A DNA stretch of 64,000 bases from Pseudomonas hamedanensis (GCF_014268595.2 NZ_CP077091.1:5004001-5068000), one strand, 5' to 3'; counted from the first letter of the stretch, positions 47,301 to 59,149 are shown. Program-made: numbers and translations. Notes: a model not told the origin generated them from the sequence alone.

Positions 47301-47351
47301 GCTATCTCCTCAAACGGGCCGCTCGCGCCACCCGTGAAACTCGCTAAGGCG

Positions 47352-48371
47352 TTAAACCGCCACCAGGCGCACGCTGGCACCTTCACCGACGCCCAGGGCT
47401 TCGGCCGCTTGCAGATCCAGAGTCACCGGTTTGCCCGGCGCGTAATCCAGCTCCAGCAACACCGCGCGGTAATCCTGCAACTGCGCGTTCGCTACCAGAT
47501 ACTGGCGCCCGGCACCTTTGACCGGCTCGCCGATCTTCACCGGCACCACGCGGCTCTGGGCGATCGAGCGGATCCCGGAAACCCGTGCGTGCAGGGTCGG
47601 GCCACCATCGAAGATGTCGATGTAGTGATCAGTCTCGAAGCCTTCGCGCATCAGGATGTCGAAGGTGATCTGCGCACGCGGGTGCACCTGACCCATCGCT
47701 TCTTGCGCGGAGTCCGGCAGCAGCGGCACGTAGATCGGGTAATGCGGCATCAGCTCGGCGAGAAACGTGCGGCTTTTCAGCCCGCACAGGCGCTCGGCTT
47801 CGGCGTAGTTGAGGTCGAAGAAGTTACGCCCGATGGCGTCCCAGAACGGCGAGTCGCCATTCTCGTCGCTGTAACCGACGATCTCGGTCACCACCGAATC
47901 GGCAAAACGCTCCGGGTGGCTGGCAACGAACAGCAGACGGCCACGGGAATTGAGCTCGGCCCAGGGCGATCCGACCAGTTCGCGCTGCACGTAGAAACTG
48001 GTCAGCAAGCTGTTGCCGGTCAAGTCGTGGCACTGCGAGAGCACGTGGATCTTGTTGTGAATCTTCAGCTCGCGAGAGGCGTGAACGAAGGTCTCGTTAC
48101 GGAAGCTGTAAAACGGCTCCGAATAACCGGCCGAAGCGACAATGGCCGAGCACCCGACCAGCTTGCCGGTGGCCGTGTCTTCCAAGACAAAGAAATAGCT
48201 CTCTTCACCGTTGAAGCTCACTTCGGCGGCGAACGACGCTTCGCTCGCGGCGATCTTGTCGCTCAGACGTTCCACGTCATCCGGCAAGGAAGTGACACCA
48301 ATCGGGCTGTCCGCAGCCAGACGCTGTACCTCGCCCAGATCAGCCATTTGCGCGGGGCGCATCACCAGCAT
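47352..48371 (-). CDS. aruF: Arginine/ornithine N-succinyltransferase, alpha subunit
   Basis: 339 residues from ATG 48371 (MLVMRPAQMADLGEVQRLAADSPIGVTSLPDD). Same family as AruG: NSRGRLLFVASHPERF, VTEIVGYSDENGDSPFWDAIGRNFFDL, HYIDIFDGGPTLHA. The open frame extends to 48596 through the repeat element, but that part is REP-encoded. GAGTGACACC lies before the ATG. Forms a heteromer with AruG. Confidence 0.96.
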   Translation of the reverse strand: MLVMRPAQMADLGEVQRLAADSPIGVTSLPDDVERLSDKIAASEASFAAEVSFNGEESYFFVLEDTATGKLVGCSAIVASAGYSEPFYSFRNETFVHASRELKIHNKIHVLSQCHDLTGNSLLTSFYVQRELVGSPWAELNSRGRLLFVASHPERFADSVVTEIVGYSDENGDSPFWDAIGRNFFDLNYAEAERLCGLKSRTFLAELMPHYPIYVPLLPDSAQEAMGQVHPRAQITFDILMREGFETDHYIDIFDGGPTLHARVSGIRSIAQSRVVPVKIGEPVKGAGRQYLVANAQLQDYRAVLLELDYAPGKPVTLDLQAAEALGVGEGASVRLVAV

Positions 48372-48422
48372 GGTGTCACTCCTTTTCTCTTCAAAAAAAT
48401 CACAGAAAAAACACCGGACCTT

Positions 48423-48540
48423 GTAGGAGTGAGCCTTTGTGGTGAGGGGATTTATCCCCGCTGGGCTGCGTAGCGGCCCCTTTTTTTGGGGGTGCTTCGC
48501 GCCCCAGCGGGGATAAATCCCCTCGCCACAGGGCTCACTT
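48423..48540. repeat. Nested REPINs: second-family hairpin inside a first-family REP
   Basis: The outer parts are TGTAGGAGTGAGCC (48423-48436) and GGCTCACTT (48532-48540), halves of the common REP. Between them sits GTGGTGAGGGGATTTATCCCCGCTGG with its inverse CCAGCGGGGATAAATCCCCTCGCCAC (to 48531), a different REP family. It lies between aruC and aruF in the operon. Confidence 0.7.
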
Positions 48541-48611
48541 CGACAGTCGAAACTGACCGGTATCAAAAATTGGGTTCGGCACCTGAAAATCCTCAAGCGC
48601 CGAAGGGTCTA

Positions 48612-49977
<1,366 letters not shown>

Positions 49978-50136
49978 TATAGCGTCGCAAAGGCGCAGTT
50001 TAAACTGCCGTCGCCGGTTTGCGGCAGGCTTTGGAAGATATCAATTGGCGGGCGCGGCACTGGCATACATATGTACCGCACGGGCGCGGCAACATTTTGA
50101 TTTGCTGGATGCTTTCCCAACGCCAAGGACTGGCCC

Positions 50137-53100
50137 ATGCCATCAATCGAACGAGTTCAATCGAGCCTCGACGCACCCAACGGGCTCCAGCCTGACAGCC
50201 ACTATCTGCATTGGCAGGCCAGCCTGCCCGCCTGGCTGCACAAGGCGTCGACGCCCCGACGTCTTGCCCTGAAAGAGTCCCAGCCGGCCCTCCCGCCCAA
50301 GCTGCAGTCAGCTTCGGCGACCGGGCTTGCGCAACTGACCACACTGGGCGTAGAGCACTGGACCGTGCAAAACGATGTCGACCAGTTGCTGTCGCAATTT
50401 CGCGACGTCAAGGCCTTCGCCGAACCGCTGCTCAAGGCCGAGATCAAGGCCCGCTTCGATCTCGATCTGGACGTCAAGTCAACGTTCCTGCGCCTGTATG
50501 TTGCGCAAACAACGGGGCTGTTTGCGATCAAGACCGGCGCCCGCACCTGGACGCTGTCGCTGCTGGACGCGGCGCTGCATAACTTTGAAGAAAAGGAGAC
50601 CGGCGAGGACGCCTTCGAAGACCTGTCGACGTTTATCACCGAACCCTCGGCGAGCGGGCAGTTCGACACGCAGCCCTGGGTCAAGGCAAAAATGAGCATC
50701 GCCGCCTTCACCGCAATGTGCCGGGAGCTGGACATTGGTGCGCAGTACAAGACCTATCTGGACGATCACCTGGGCATCACCGACACCGAGAAAGGCGCGG
50801 CCCTGCACACCGCCATCGACAAAAGCCAGAAGGCCGCACTCAAGACCGCCCTGCAATTCGCGCGCATCAGCGGCGACATCAGCGCCACTTACTACCGCAG
50901 CCTCAATGCACTGATCGACGGCGTGCCGCATCTGCGCATCAATGGACAGCGTCTGTTGTGCCATGGCTTGACCATGATGTCCGCACCGCTCACCGGCCCG
51001 ATCGTGTTCGGCCCGGTGGCTGATGACGCCGATACATCCGGCAAGACGGCACGGGTGATTGCCTACGTGCCGGACGATCCATTGCATCCGGTCAAGGAAT
51101 ACGCCTCCTCCGCCGACTTCGAAAAGGAACTGACCCGGCAGTTGCGCGCCAGCGATTACCAGATGTTCTTCAGTCGCTTCATCAATCACGAACACCGCGG
51201 CACTTTTTTCGCCGGCCTCAACGTGCGGCTTGGGCGAATCAAGTGGCACGACCCTGTGTACGGCAGCTCAGAACCGGTCTGGCGCGACGAACCGTTCGAA
51301 AGGCCCGACCTGCAATTGAATTCGACGCTGATCAGTACGGACCTCTGGCAACACCTGTACGAGAGCAAAATGAACAAGATCCTCAATGATGCGCGGGTCA
51401 TTGCCGTCGCGACGGCCAGCGTCGACAGCAAAGCGCGCTGGGCGCTGTGGGATTCCTTCGTCGACATTGCCTCGGCCATCCTCCAGGCCGCGGCGTTCGT
51501 CATCGCGCCGTTCGTACCCGTGCTGGGCGAAATGATGATGGCGTACATGGCGTATCAGTTTCTCGACGAAGTGTTTGAAGGCATCGTCGAGTGGGCGCAA
51601 GGGCAGACCGCCGAGGCGATCCAGCATCTGATCGGCACCGTGGACTCGCTGCTGCAACTGGGCATGTTTGCCGTCGGCGGTGCGATTGCCGTGGGTGAAT
51701 TTCGCAAAGTGCTGCCCAAAGAAGTGGTCGCGTTCATCGACCGTTTCAAGCCGGTCAAACTCGACAACGGGCAAACCCGCTATTGGGATGCCGACCTGAG
51801 CCGTTATCAGCAAAAGTCCTTGCCACCCGCTGGTTCGAAACCGTCGAAACTGGGTTTGCATGAGGTTCAGGGTAAACAGATCTTGCCGCTGGAGGATGCG
51901 CACTATGCCGTGCGCCAATCCGCGACACCCGGCCAATATCGCATCGAGCACCCGACCCGCCCTGACGCCTACAAACCCGTCGTGCGGCACAACGGCGACG
52001 GCGCCTGGCACACTGAACTCGAAACGCCGCTGCAATGGGACAAAGCCACCGCGTTGCGCCGGATCGGCCATGAAATGGAAGGTTTCACCCCCGCCCGCCG
52101 TGAACAGATCCTGCAGGTCAGCGGCTACAACGAAAACGCCCTGCGCAAGATGCACGTCGATCAGGAACCACTGCCGCCACTGCTGGCCGACAGCATTGCG
52201 CGCTTCCGGATCGACCAGGACCTGCAACAGTTCATCGACCAACTGGCCAGCGACCAGGCAGAACAGTATCGCGCCGCCGATCCGCTGACCCAATTGCAAC
52301 TGCTTGTCGAGCATGGTCGCTGGCCGGCGGATAAACGCCTGCGCTTACGCGACCCCCAAGGTGCAACGCTGTGGGAGTCGTCCAGTGACGCCAGCTTGCC
52401 ACTCATCGACCTGCGCCAGGACAACCTGTTCGAGGGCGACCTGCTCAAGACGCTGCTGCGCTCCCTAGACGAAGCGCAGGCCAAGGAATTGCTGGGCGAA
52501 GCATTCGGCGATCCCGACCTGCCGCTCGACGTGCGCGCCGGCAAGCTGCGCGCGCAATTGCTGCAATTGGCCAGGGCTCAGCGCGGTGCGTTGTTCGAGG
52601 CTCGCTATCAGGCGCTCGCCGCCGTTGACGATCCGCTGCACAGCAAGCTGGCCGAATTCGAACCGGTCCTGCCACCGCGCGTCACTCAGGAATTGCTCAA
52701 TACCACCACCAGCGACGAACTGCTTCAGATCAGCGAAGGTCGCCTGCCCCAGCGCCAGCAAAACCTCATGCACATGGCCAGTGAAGAGGTGCGTGTCACC
52801 CGCGCTTTCGAAGGCCTGCACCTGGACTCGGTGAACAATCCCGATACCGACAGCCTGGCCCTGCACAGTCTCAGGTATGTGCCAGGCTGGAGTGGCGAAG
52901 TGCGCCTGGAAATCCGCGAGGGCCGGTATGAGGGCAGAATGCTCGACAGTACCGGCCGCGCCGACGCGCCGGCGCAAAAAGTACTGGTGCGCCAGCGCGA
53001 TGGCACTTACCAGCCGTTCGATGACCGCGGCCAGTCCTTGCACTCGGCGACGGATTTTTACTCCAGTATTTTGTACGCCTTGCCGGACGCCGAGCGTGAG

Positions 53101-56100
53101 GCACTGAACATTCACATCGGCCAGGGCGACCAGCTTAAAAACGCCATCCGCGCCCGACCGTTCGAGCGCAGTGAACTGCGCGTGGCGATGGCCCTGGAGC
53201 CGGTGCGTGATCCTGAGCTGGAGACGCTGCGCCTGCTGGGCCGCGAAGGCTACGGGCAGACGCCCCATCGGATCGACGTGTCTGGCCCAGGGCAAGGGGC
53301 GCGAGAACCTACGCTTGCGCAGCGAATCCAGGAAATTCTACGTGGTTTCAGCACCGAAGAAGCCCAGGCCTTTGCCACCCGGTTTACGCGAGTCCCCCGG
53401 GGCCTGACCAACGAGCTTGCGCGTCTGCGCAGCGAGTTCAGCGAAATGAGCGCCAGCCTGCGGCGCTGGGAAGCCGAGATTCCGGCGACCGATCCACACA
53501 CCCGGCGTCGCCTGACAGTGCCGGAACGTCGCGCCGCCCAGCGCAGCCGCGCCGCGCTCAGGGACGCGCTGGAACGCTGCTGGCGCCGCGAAACCCGCGA
53601 CGGTTATGGTTACTCGTTACAAATTCGCGACCCGATTGTTGGCGAACTGCCCACTTTGAACGCCGACTTCAGCCATGTCAGATCGCTGGTGATCAATGGC
53701 AGTGTCAGCACCGGTGCCATCGATCCGTTCTTGCAACGCTTCGCGCAACTGATATCGATCGATGCGCGCAATCTTCGCCTGCCCGACTTGCCGCAAGCCC
53801 TGACGTCGATGCCTGCATTGCGACGCCTGGTCATCCGGAACAGTGGCATCACGATGACGCCGGCCAATCGCTCGATCCTCGCGTCGCTGCCGCAGCTGTC
53901 CTTTCTAGACCTGGCGAGCAACCCGCTCGGCATGCCGTTTGATGTGCACACCATGCCAGCGCTGGGTTATCTCAACCTCGACAACACCGGCATTACCGCC
54001 CTGCCGGAGCGCCTGCTGGAACATCCGGCCCTGGTCACCGGGCGCTTCGCCGGCAACCGGATCAGTGAAATTCCCCAAGCATTTGCCGACCTGAGCGGCC
54101 AGCTCAGCGGCGGCTTCGTTCTGGCGAACAATCCGCTGTCCCCCGCCAGCCGGGATCTGATCAAAAACTACTATCGGCGCACACAAAAACACTTCGGGGT
54201 CTTGCCCGAACAAATCGACATCGATCAAGCGATCAGCCTCTTCCCTTCGCTCAGTGTCGATGACGCGGTTGAGCTGTTTTACCAATTGCCCGGCTCAATG
54301 GCGCAAGGCCGTGCTCAACTCGCCAGTTGGGAAAGCGAATTCGGCCGGTTGCAAAGCGATCTGGCCGTCTGGATCAAGGATGTTCCTGAATACGCGCCGG
54401 CGACCGGCGAGCCGCTGAACCTTGATGAGCAGACCCGCGAATTGCTCGCCAGGGCCGAGTTCAGCGACAAACTGCAGGGCTTCTGGCGTGAAAGATGGTC
54501 CTTTCCGCCGTACACCAGGAGCATCGCTCTGGAGGCCAACCTCAATTTCATGGGCGAGATGCCGCGCCTCGATACTGATTTCAGCCACGTGCTGAACCTG
54601 ACACTGCGCGGCAATAAAAACGTGTCCGGCATGCTGGCGTTCCTGCAACGCTTCCAGAACCTGACGCTACTGGATCTGCGCCGCTTCGACTTTGACCCGG
54701 CCACGCTGTCCATCATTGACCTGCCCGCGCTTCACACGCTGAAGCTGAACGATTGCGGCGTGGTGATGACGCCGGAAAACCAGGCCAGACTTTTGTCGAT
54801 GACGGACCTGACCCTGCTGGAGCTAAGTAACAACCCACTGGGAACGTTCCCCGATCTCAATCTGATGCCTGAATTGACCCACGTCGATCTGTCCAGCACC
54901 GGCCTGTCGCAGGTGCCGGCGGGGCTGGCGGATCATAGCGGGCTGGGAGTGGCAAATTTCAGCGGCAACCTGATCAGCGAACTGCCCGACGCCTTGTTCG
55001 ACCTGCCCGCCACGCAGGCTGACGGAATGGATTTCGCTGACAATCCACTGAGCCCGGCGACGCGCGAGCGAATCAAGACCTACCACCGCCAGACCGGGCA
55101 GGACTTTGATGTACTGGCAGATCCGGCCGACATTGCCCTGGCCCGGCAGTTGTTTCCCAGCCTCGACAAGGTCACGGCCACAGACCTCATTTATTCGTTG
55201 CCCGGAACCCTGGCCGACAGCCGCGCCCAGTTGACGACATGGCGCGCCGAGCTCAGCGACTTGCAGGCTGATCTCAACTTATGGGCCGATCAGGTACCCC
55301 GTCGAGACCCGGTGATCGGCGCGGCACTCGACGCCTACGAGATCCAGGCCAACCGCGCTTCGCGAGCGGATTTCGCGCAACAACTGGTGAATTTCTGGCG
55401 CAGCCTGACGGGCGATGCCAACGGGCGCGAAGACGTTTTCGAGGCAACCCTGACGTTCCAGGGCGAAATGCCCGTGCTGCGCGCGAACTTCGATCACGTG
55501 GCCAGACTCAACCTGCGCGGCAACCCGGCCGTTACCCGGGTGGGGCCATTCCTTGAACAGTTCCCGTATGTGGACGTTCTCGAGCTGCACCGCTTCACCC
55601 TGGGCGAGATACCGCAAGCCCTTCTCCGTTTGCCGGAACTCAAGGAGGTAACCCTGACCCACTGCAACCTGACACTTACCACCGACGGACAGTCAGTGCT
55701 GGAGGCGCTGTCTGATCTCGAACGTCTGAACCTGAGCCACAACGTACTGGGACAAGCCCCCGATATCGTCAATATGCCGCAACTCAATGACTTGCGCCTG
55801 TCCGGCACGGCAATCGACACACTGCCAAACGGCATCGCCCTGCACCCGAACCTGCGTACCGCCATGCTCGACGGCAACGCTATCAGCGAACTGCCCGAAG
55901 ATTTTTTCACGCTGGACATCGACCTCGCCAATGACACTGACCTGAGCAACAATCCTCTGTCAGTGACTGCCCGTGATCGCATCAAGGCGTATTACCGCGA
56001 TACCGGCCTGCACTTCGGCGTGCTGCCCGATCAGCACGACGTCGACCTGGTTAAATTGCTGTTCCCCGGGCTGAGCAATGGCGACGCCATCCGCATCATC

Positions 56101-57924
56101 TATCAACTGCCGGGAACCTTGGCGGACAGCCATGTGCAACTGCTGCGTTGGCGTGACGAATTCGCTCGAATGCACAACGATCTGGATGTCTGGTCGGAGC
56201 GCGCAGCACTGTACAACCTTGACGGACAAGTCATGAGCCTGGCCGAGCGGACAATACAACTCAGGCACAGGAAGATTTTCAGCCAGGAAGTCAAACAGCT
56301 CTGGCGCAATCGGTTTCTCGACGGCCCCGATAACCCGATCACCGAGTTGCGGTTCTACGGTGATTTGCCGGCACTGGGGGCGGACTTCAGCCACGTCAGT
56401 CAATTGGTCTTGACGGGAAATAAAGGATTAAAGGCCGTTGACGGTTTCCTGCGCGGTTTCACCGATCTGAAGACGTTGGAAATGCGCGACTTCGCTTTGG
56501 GTCGATTCCTCGACAATATCGCCCCTGCTGTCGACACGCTGATACTCAGCAACTGCGGCATCGTGTTCGATGAGACGGCACAGGCGGTACTGTCCTCGCT
56601 GACAAAGCTCGAGACACTGGAACTGTACGACAATCCATTGCGGGGCGTCCCGGACGTAAGCTTGCTGCCGGCACTCCAATATATCGACCTCGCCAGTACC
56701 GGGATTGAGCAGATTCCCGTCGGGTTGCCGGAACGCAGCAAACTTAAAACCGCGATATTGAGCGAAAACAATATCCGCGAGCTTCCGGACGCGCTTTTCC
56801 AGGTACCCGGCGCCGTCAGTCAGGGTTTTGACTTGAGCAACAATCCATTGTCGTCGACTGCACGGGAGCGGATCAAAACCTATCGTCAAAACAAGGGCGG
56901 CGATTTCGGTGTCTGGGTGATCCCCGAGGATATTCAGCTGGCCCGTACGCTTTACCCGCGTTCCAGCCCGCAAAGCCTGAGCGATATCGTTTACAAGCTG
57001 CCGGGCACTCTGGCTGAGGGACGCGCGGAACTGCTGCGTCGGCAAAGCGAAATTGCCATGCTTGTCAGCGACCTTCAATCATGGGCCAGCGCAGTGCCAC
57101 CTGATCCCGTCACGGGTGAGCCGCTGCGCGGTGAGATGCTTGAGCAGGAGACCGCCAACCGCCTGCAGTTCAAGGAAAGCCTGGAGCGCTGCTGGCGACG
57201 GATCGTCGCACAGGGTACAGCGGCCTCCGAATTTTCATTCAACCTGCCGCTGCGGGGAGAGCTGCCCAGCCTGTCTGCAGACTTCGGCCATGTCAAAAGG
57301 CTGACGTTGCTCAACACCTCGGCGACCCGCCCGCGCCTTGGCCAATGGCTCGATCGGTTCCCGCATTTGCAGACGCTGGCAATACACGGTTATCAGTTGG
57401 GCAGCATCCCTGAAGCGATATGGCAGATGGCGGATCTGACGACACTCAGCCTGCCGGATTGCGCGGTTATTCTCACACCGCATGCCGTCGATTCCATGAG
57501 TCGCATGAATAACCTTGGCAGCCTGACTTTGCGCAACAATCCGTTGGGGCGGACCCCTGACCTGCGACGGATGACGGCGCTGTTCTGGCTGGACCTGAGC
57601 AACACCGGATTGCGCGAGTTTCCCGCAGGCTTACTGGATCGCCCGTTCCTGACGTATGCAGATTTGTCCAATAACGCCATCAGCGAACTGCCCTCCAGGT
57701 TGTCGAACATCAGGACAGTGGACTTCAACTTCAGCGGCAACGATCTCTCTGCGCCGAGCCAGCAATACGTGGCCAATCAGCGCCTGGCAAGGCAACGTGC
57801 AAGAGGGGGACAAGACCGGAGCGAACCAGTCGAGGGTTTCGAAGACGCTGACTCTCGCGTCGGAAGCAGTGGTTCACGCACCTCGAGCGTTTCAACGGTC
57901 TCATCCGCAGAGTCTGGCGCCTAA
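50137..57924 (+). CDS. Giant toxin-like protein with five tandem leucine-rich-repeat modules
   Basis: 2595 residues; ATG 50137 with AAGGA 7 bases upstream; no signal peptide. Residues ~1-440 resemble the N-terminal domain of large Pseudomonas 'dermonecrotic toxin'/LRR proteins (DUF6543/ToxA_N type, from memory): HYLHWQASLPAWL, ARFDLDLD, WTLSLLDAALHNFEE. Residues ~440-520 are hydrophobic (AFVIAPFVPVLGEMMMAYMAY, LLQLGMFAVGGAIAVGE), a likely membrane-insertion region. From ~1090 to ~2550 five modules of ~300 residues repeat. Each has a helical linker (RAQLTTWRAELSDLQADLNLW) and LRRs beginning DFSHV at about 1179, 1481, 1784, 2084 and 2382. The first four end PLSxxxRxxIKxYxR (about 1333, 1638, 1940, 2238). 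The C-terminus is a Ser/Gly tail; no NEL ubiquitin-ligase domain with catalytic Cys was seen. Its end overlaps the end of argR by 4 bases. Function inferred only: host- or competitor-directed effector. Confidence 0.85.
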   Translation: MPSIERVQSSLDAPNGLQPDSHYLHWQASLPAWLHKASTPRRLALKESQPALPPKLQSASATGLAQLTTLGVEHWTVQNDVDQLLSQFRDVKAFAEPLLKAEIKARFDLDLDVKSTFLRLYVAQTTGLFAIKTGARTWTLSLLDAALHNFEEKETGEDAFEDLSTFITEPSASGQFDTQPWVKAKMSIAAFTAMCRELDIGAQYKTYLDDHLGITDTEKGAALHTAIDKSQKAALKTALQFARISGDISATYYRSLNALIDGVPHLRINGQRLLCHGLTMMSAPLTGPIVFGPVADDADTSGKTARVIAYVPDDPLHPVKEYASSADFEKELTRQLRASDYQMFFSRFINHEHRGTFFAGLNVRLGRIKWHDPVYGSSEPVWRDEPFERPDLQLNSTLISTDLWQHLYESKMNKILNDARVIAVATASVDSKARWALWDSFVDIASAILQAAAFVIAPFVPVLGEMMMAYMAYQFLDEVFEGIVEWAQGQTAEAIQHLIGTVDSLLQLGMFAVGGAIAVGEFRKVLPKEVVAFIDRFKPVKLDNGQTRYWDADLSRYQQKSLPPAGSKPSKLGLHEVQGKQILPLEDAHYAVRQSATPGQYRIEHPTRPDAYKPVVRHNGDGAWHTELETPLQWDKATALRRIGHEMEGFTPARREQILQVSGYNENALRKMHVDQEPLPPLLADSIARFRIDQDLQQFIDQLASDQAEQYRAADPLTQLQLLVEHGRWPADKRLRLRDPQGATLWESSSDASLPLIDLRQDNLFEGDLLKTLLRSLDEAQAKELLGEAFGDPDLPLDVRAGKLRAQLLQLARAQRGALFEARYQALAAVDDPLHSKLAEFEPVLPPRVTQELLNTTTSDELLQISEGRLPQRQQNLMHMASEEVRVTRAFEGLHLDSVNNPDTDSLALHSLRYVPGWSGEVRLEIREGRYEGRMLDSTGRADAPAQKVLVRQRDGTYQPFDDRGQSLHSATDFYSSILYALPDAEREALNIHIGQGDQLKNAIRARPFERSELRVAMALEPVRDPELETLRLLGREGYGQTPHRIDVSGPGQGAREPTLAQRIQEILRGFSTEEAQAFATRFTRVPRGLTNELARLRSEFSEMSASLRRWEAEIPATDPHTRRRLTVPERRAAQRSRAALRDALERCWRRETRDGYGYSLQIRDPIVGELPTLNADFSHVRSLVINGSVSTGAIDPFLQRFAQLISIDARNLRLPDLPQALTSMPALRRLVIRNSGITMTPANRSILASLPQLSFLDLASNPLGMPFDVHTMPALGYLNLDNTGITALPERLLEHPALVTGRFAGNRISEIPQAFADLSGQLSGGFVLANNPLSPASRDLIKNYYRRTQKHFGVLPEQIDIDQAISLFPSLSVDDAVELFYQLPGSMAQGRAQLASWESEFGRLQSDLAVWIKDVPEYAPATGEPLNLDEQTRELLARAEFSDKLQGFWRERWSFPPYTRSIALEANLNFMGEMPRLDTDFSHVLNLTLRGNKNVSGMLAFLQRFQNLTLLDLRRFDFDPATLSIIDLPALHTLKLNDCGVVMTPENQARLLSMTDLTLLELSNNPLGTFPDLNLMPELTHVDLSSTGLSQVPAGLADHSGLGVANFSGNLISELPDALFDLPATQADGMDFADNPLSPATRERIKTYHRQTGQDFDVLADPADIALARQLFPSLDKVTATDLIYSLPGTLADSRAQLTTWRAELSDLQADLNLWADQVPRRDPVIGAALDAYEIQANRASRADFAQQLVNFWRSLTGDANGREDVFEATLTFQGEMPVLRANFDHVARLNLRGNPAVTRVGPFLEQFPYVDVLELHRFTLGEIPQALLRLPELKEVTLTHCNLTLTTDGQSVLEALSDLERLNLSHNVLGQAPDIVNMPQLNDLRLSGTAIDTLPNGIALHPNLRTAMLDGNAISELPEDFFTLDIDLANDTDLSNNPLSVTARDRIKAYYRDTGLHFGVLPDQHDVDLVKLLFPGLSNGDAIRIIYQLPGTLADSHVQLLRWRDEFARMHNDLDVWSERAALYNLDGQVMSLAERTIQLRHRKIFSQEVKQLWRNRFLDGPDNPITELRFYGDLPALGADFSHVSQLVLTGNKGLKAVDGFLRGFTDLKTLEMRDFALGRFLDNIAPAVDTLILSNCGIVFDETAQAVLSSLTKLETLELYDNPLRGVPDVSLLPALQYIDLASTGIEQIPVGLPERSKLKTAILSENNIRELPDALFQVPGAVSQGFDLSNNPLSSTARERIKTYRQNKGGDFGVWVIPEDIQLARTLYPRSSPQSLSDIVYKLPGTLAEGRAELLRRQSEIAMLVSDLQSWASAVPPDPVTGEPLRGEMLEQETANRLQFKESLERCWRRIVAQGTAASEFSFNLPLRGELPSLSADFGHVKRLTLLNTSATRPRLGQWLDRFPHLQTLAIHGYQLGSIPEAIWQMADLTTLSLPDCAVILTPHAVDSMSRMNNLGSLTLRNNPLGRTPDLRRMTALFWLDLSNTGLREFPAGLLDRPFLTYADLSNNAISELPSRLSNIRTVDFNFSGNDLSAPSQQYVANQRLARQRARGGQDRSEPVEGFEDADSRVGSSGSRTSSVSTVSSAESGA

Positions 57925-58901
57925 CCGCGCTCGGGCGGCACCGACGACAATTCGAACGGGCTGCTGCTGCGCCGCTGGTTGCGATCTTCCCGCGGCGTGG
58001 CACCGAAGAAGTTGCGGTAGGCGCTGGAGAAATGCGGCCCCGAGGAGAAGCCACAGGACAGGCCGATCTGGATGATCGACTTGCTGGTCTGCATCAACAT
58101 TTGCCTGGCCTTGTTCAGGCGCAGTTCCAGGTAGTACTGGCTCGGCACACGGTTGAGGTATTGCTTGAAGATCCGCTCCAACTGCCGGCGAGACACGCAC
58201 ACGTGCTGGGCGATTTCGTCGGTGGTCAGCGGCTCTTCGATGTTGGCTTCCATCAGCAACACCGCCTGGGTGAGCTTCGGATGGCTGGAGCCGAGGCGAT
58301 TCTGCAACGGAATGCGTTGGCGCTCGCCACCCTCGCGGATACGTTCGACCACCAGTTCTTCGGAGACCGCACCGGCCAGCTCCGCACCGTGATCGCGGGC
58401 CAACACAGCCAGCAGCAGATCAAGCACCGACATGCCACCACAGGCAGTCAGGCGATCGCGGTCCCAGTCGAACAGATGGCTGGTGGCGATGACTTTGGGG
58501 AAACGCTCGGCGAAATCGTCCTGCCAGCGCCAGTGCACGGCGGCGCGATAACCGTCGAGCAAACCGAGTTGCGCCAACGGATAGACACCGGCCGACAGAC
58601 CGCCAATCACACAGCCAGCACGCACCAGTTGCTTGAGCGCACTGCTGAGTGCCGGCGCCAGCGTGGTCGGCGGCTCATCGGCGAGCAGGAACAGTTTCTG
58701 GAAGTTTTCCAGCTTGCCGGCCCAAGGCTCACCGGGCAATTGCCAGGCGCCGTCGGCCGGCGGCTCGGCCTGCAGAAACGAAAGTTCGTAAACCACGTCC
58801 GGGTGCACCCGCTGAGCAACACGCAAGGCCTCCTCTGCCAGCGCCAGCGTCAACGCTTTAGTGCTGGGCCAAATCAGGAAACCAATTCGATGGGCAGTCA
58901 T
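57921..58901 (-). CDS. argR: Arginine-responsive transcriptional regulator ArgR (AraC family)
   Basis: 326 residues from ATG 58901 (MTAHRIGFLIWPSTKALTLALAEEAL). The N-terminal DJ-1/PfpI-like domain (GGLSAGVYPLAQLGLLDGYRAAVHW, ACGGMSVLDLLLAVLARDHG) precedes an AraC-type double helix-turn-helix (LTTDEIAQHVCVSRRQLERIFKQYLNRVPSQYYLELRLNKARQMLMQTSKSIIQIGLSCGFSSGPHFSSAYRNFFG). In P. aeruginosa this protein activates aot and aru operons in response to arginine. It keeps the aot-argR-aru order, except that the LRR gene now separates it from aruC. Confidence 0.95.
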   Translation of the reverse strand: MTAHRIGFLIWPSTKALTLALAEEALRVAQRVHPDVVYELSFLQAEPPADGAWQLPGEPWAGKLENFQKLFLLADEPPTTLAPALSSALKQLVRAGCVIGGLSAGVYPLAQLGLLDGYRAAVHWRWQDDFAERFPKVIATSHLFDWDRDRLTACGGMSVLDLLLAVLARDHGAELAGAVSEELVVERIREGGERQRIPLQNRLGSSHPKLTQAVLLMEANIEEPLTTDEIAQHVCVSRRQLERIFKQYLNRVPSQYYLELRLNKARQMLMQTSKSIIQIGLSCGFSSGPHFSSAYRNFFGATPREDRNQRRSSSPFELSSVPPERG

Positions 58902-58992
58902 GGGCGGGCAATCCGAAACGAACAACGGTGATGAAGGCATGGGCCAATGCTAGCCCGGAAATGAATACACATCGCGAACAATGCAGATCCAT

Positions 58993-59082
58993 TGTAGGAG
59001 TGAGCCTGCTCGCGATAGCGGTCTTTCAGATAACCAGTGTGTTGACTGTTACACCGCTATCGCGAGCAGGCTCACTCCTACA
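58993..59082. repeat. REPIN between aotP and argR
   Basis: Inverted REP pair (58993-59019, 59054-59082) inside the presumed aot-argR transcript. Confidence 0.85.
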
Positions 59083-59149
59083 GGGGACTTCGTTTGTCCC
59101 CAAGGGCTGCGAAGCATGCACTATTGAAGTGCACAACGGCAGCCCTGTT

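Noticed and set aside
57600..57924. C-terminal NEL E3 ubiquitin ligase in the giant LRR protein
   Set aside because: The residues after the last LRR are a short Ser/Gly/Arg tail; no catalytic Cys motif is visible.
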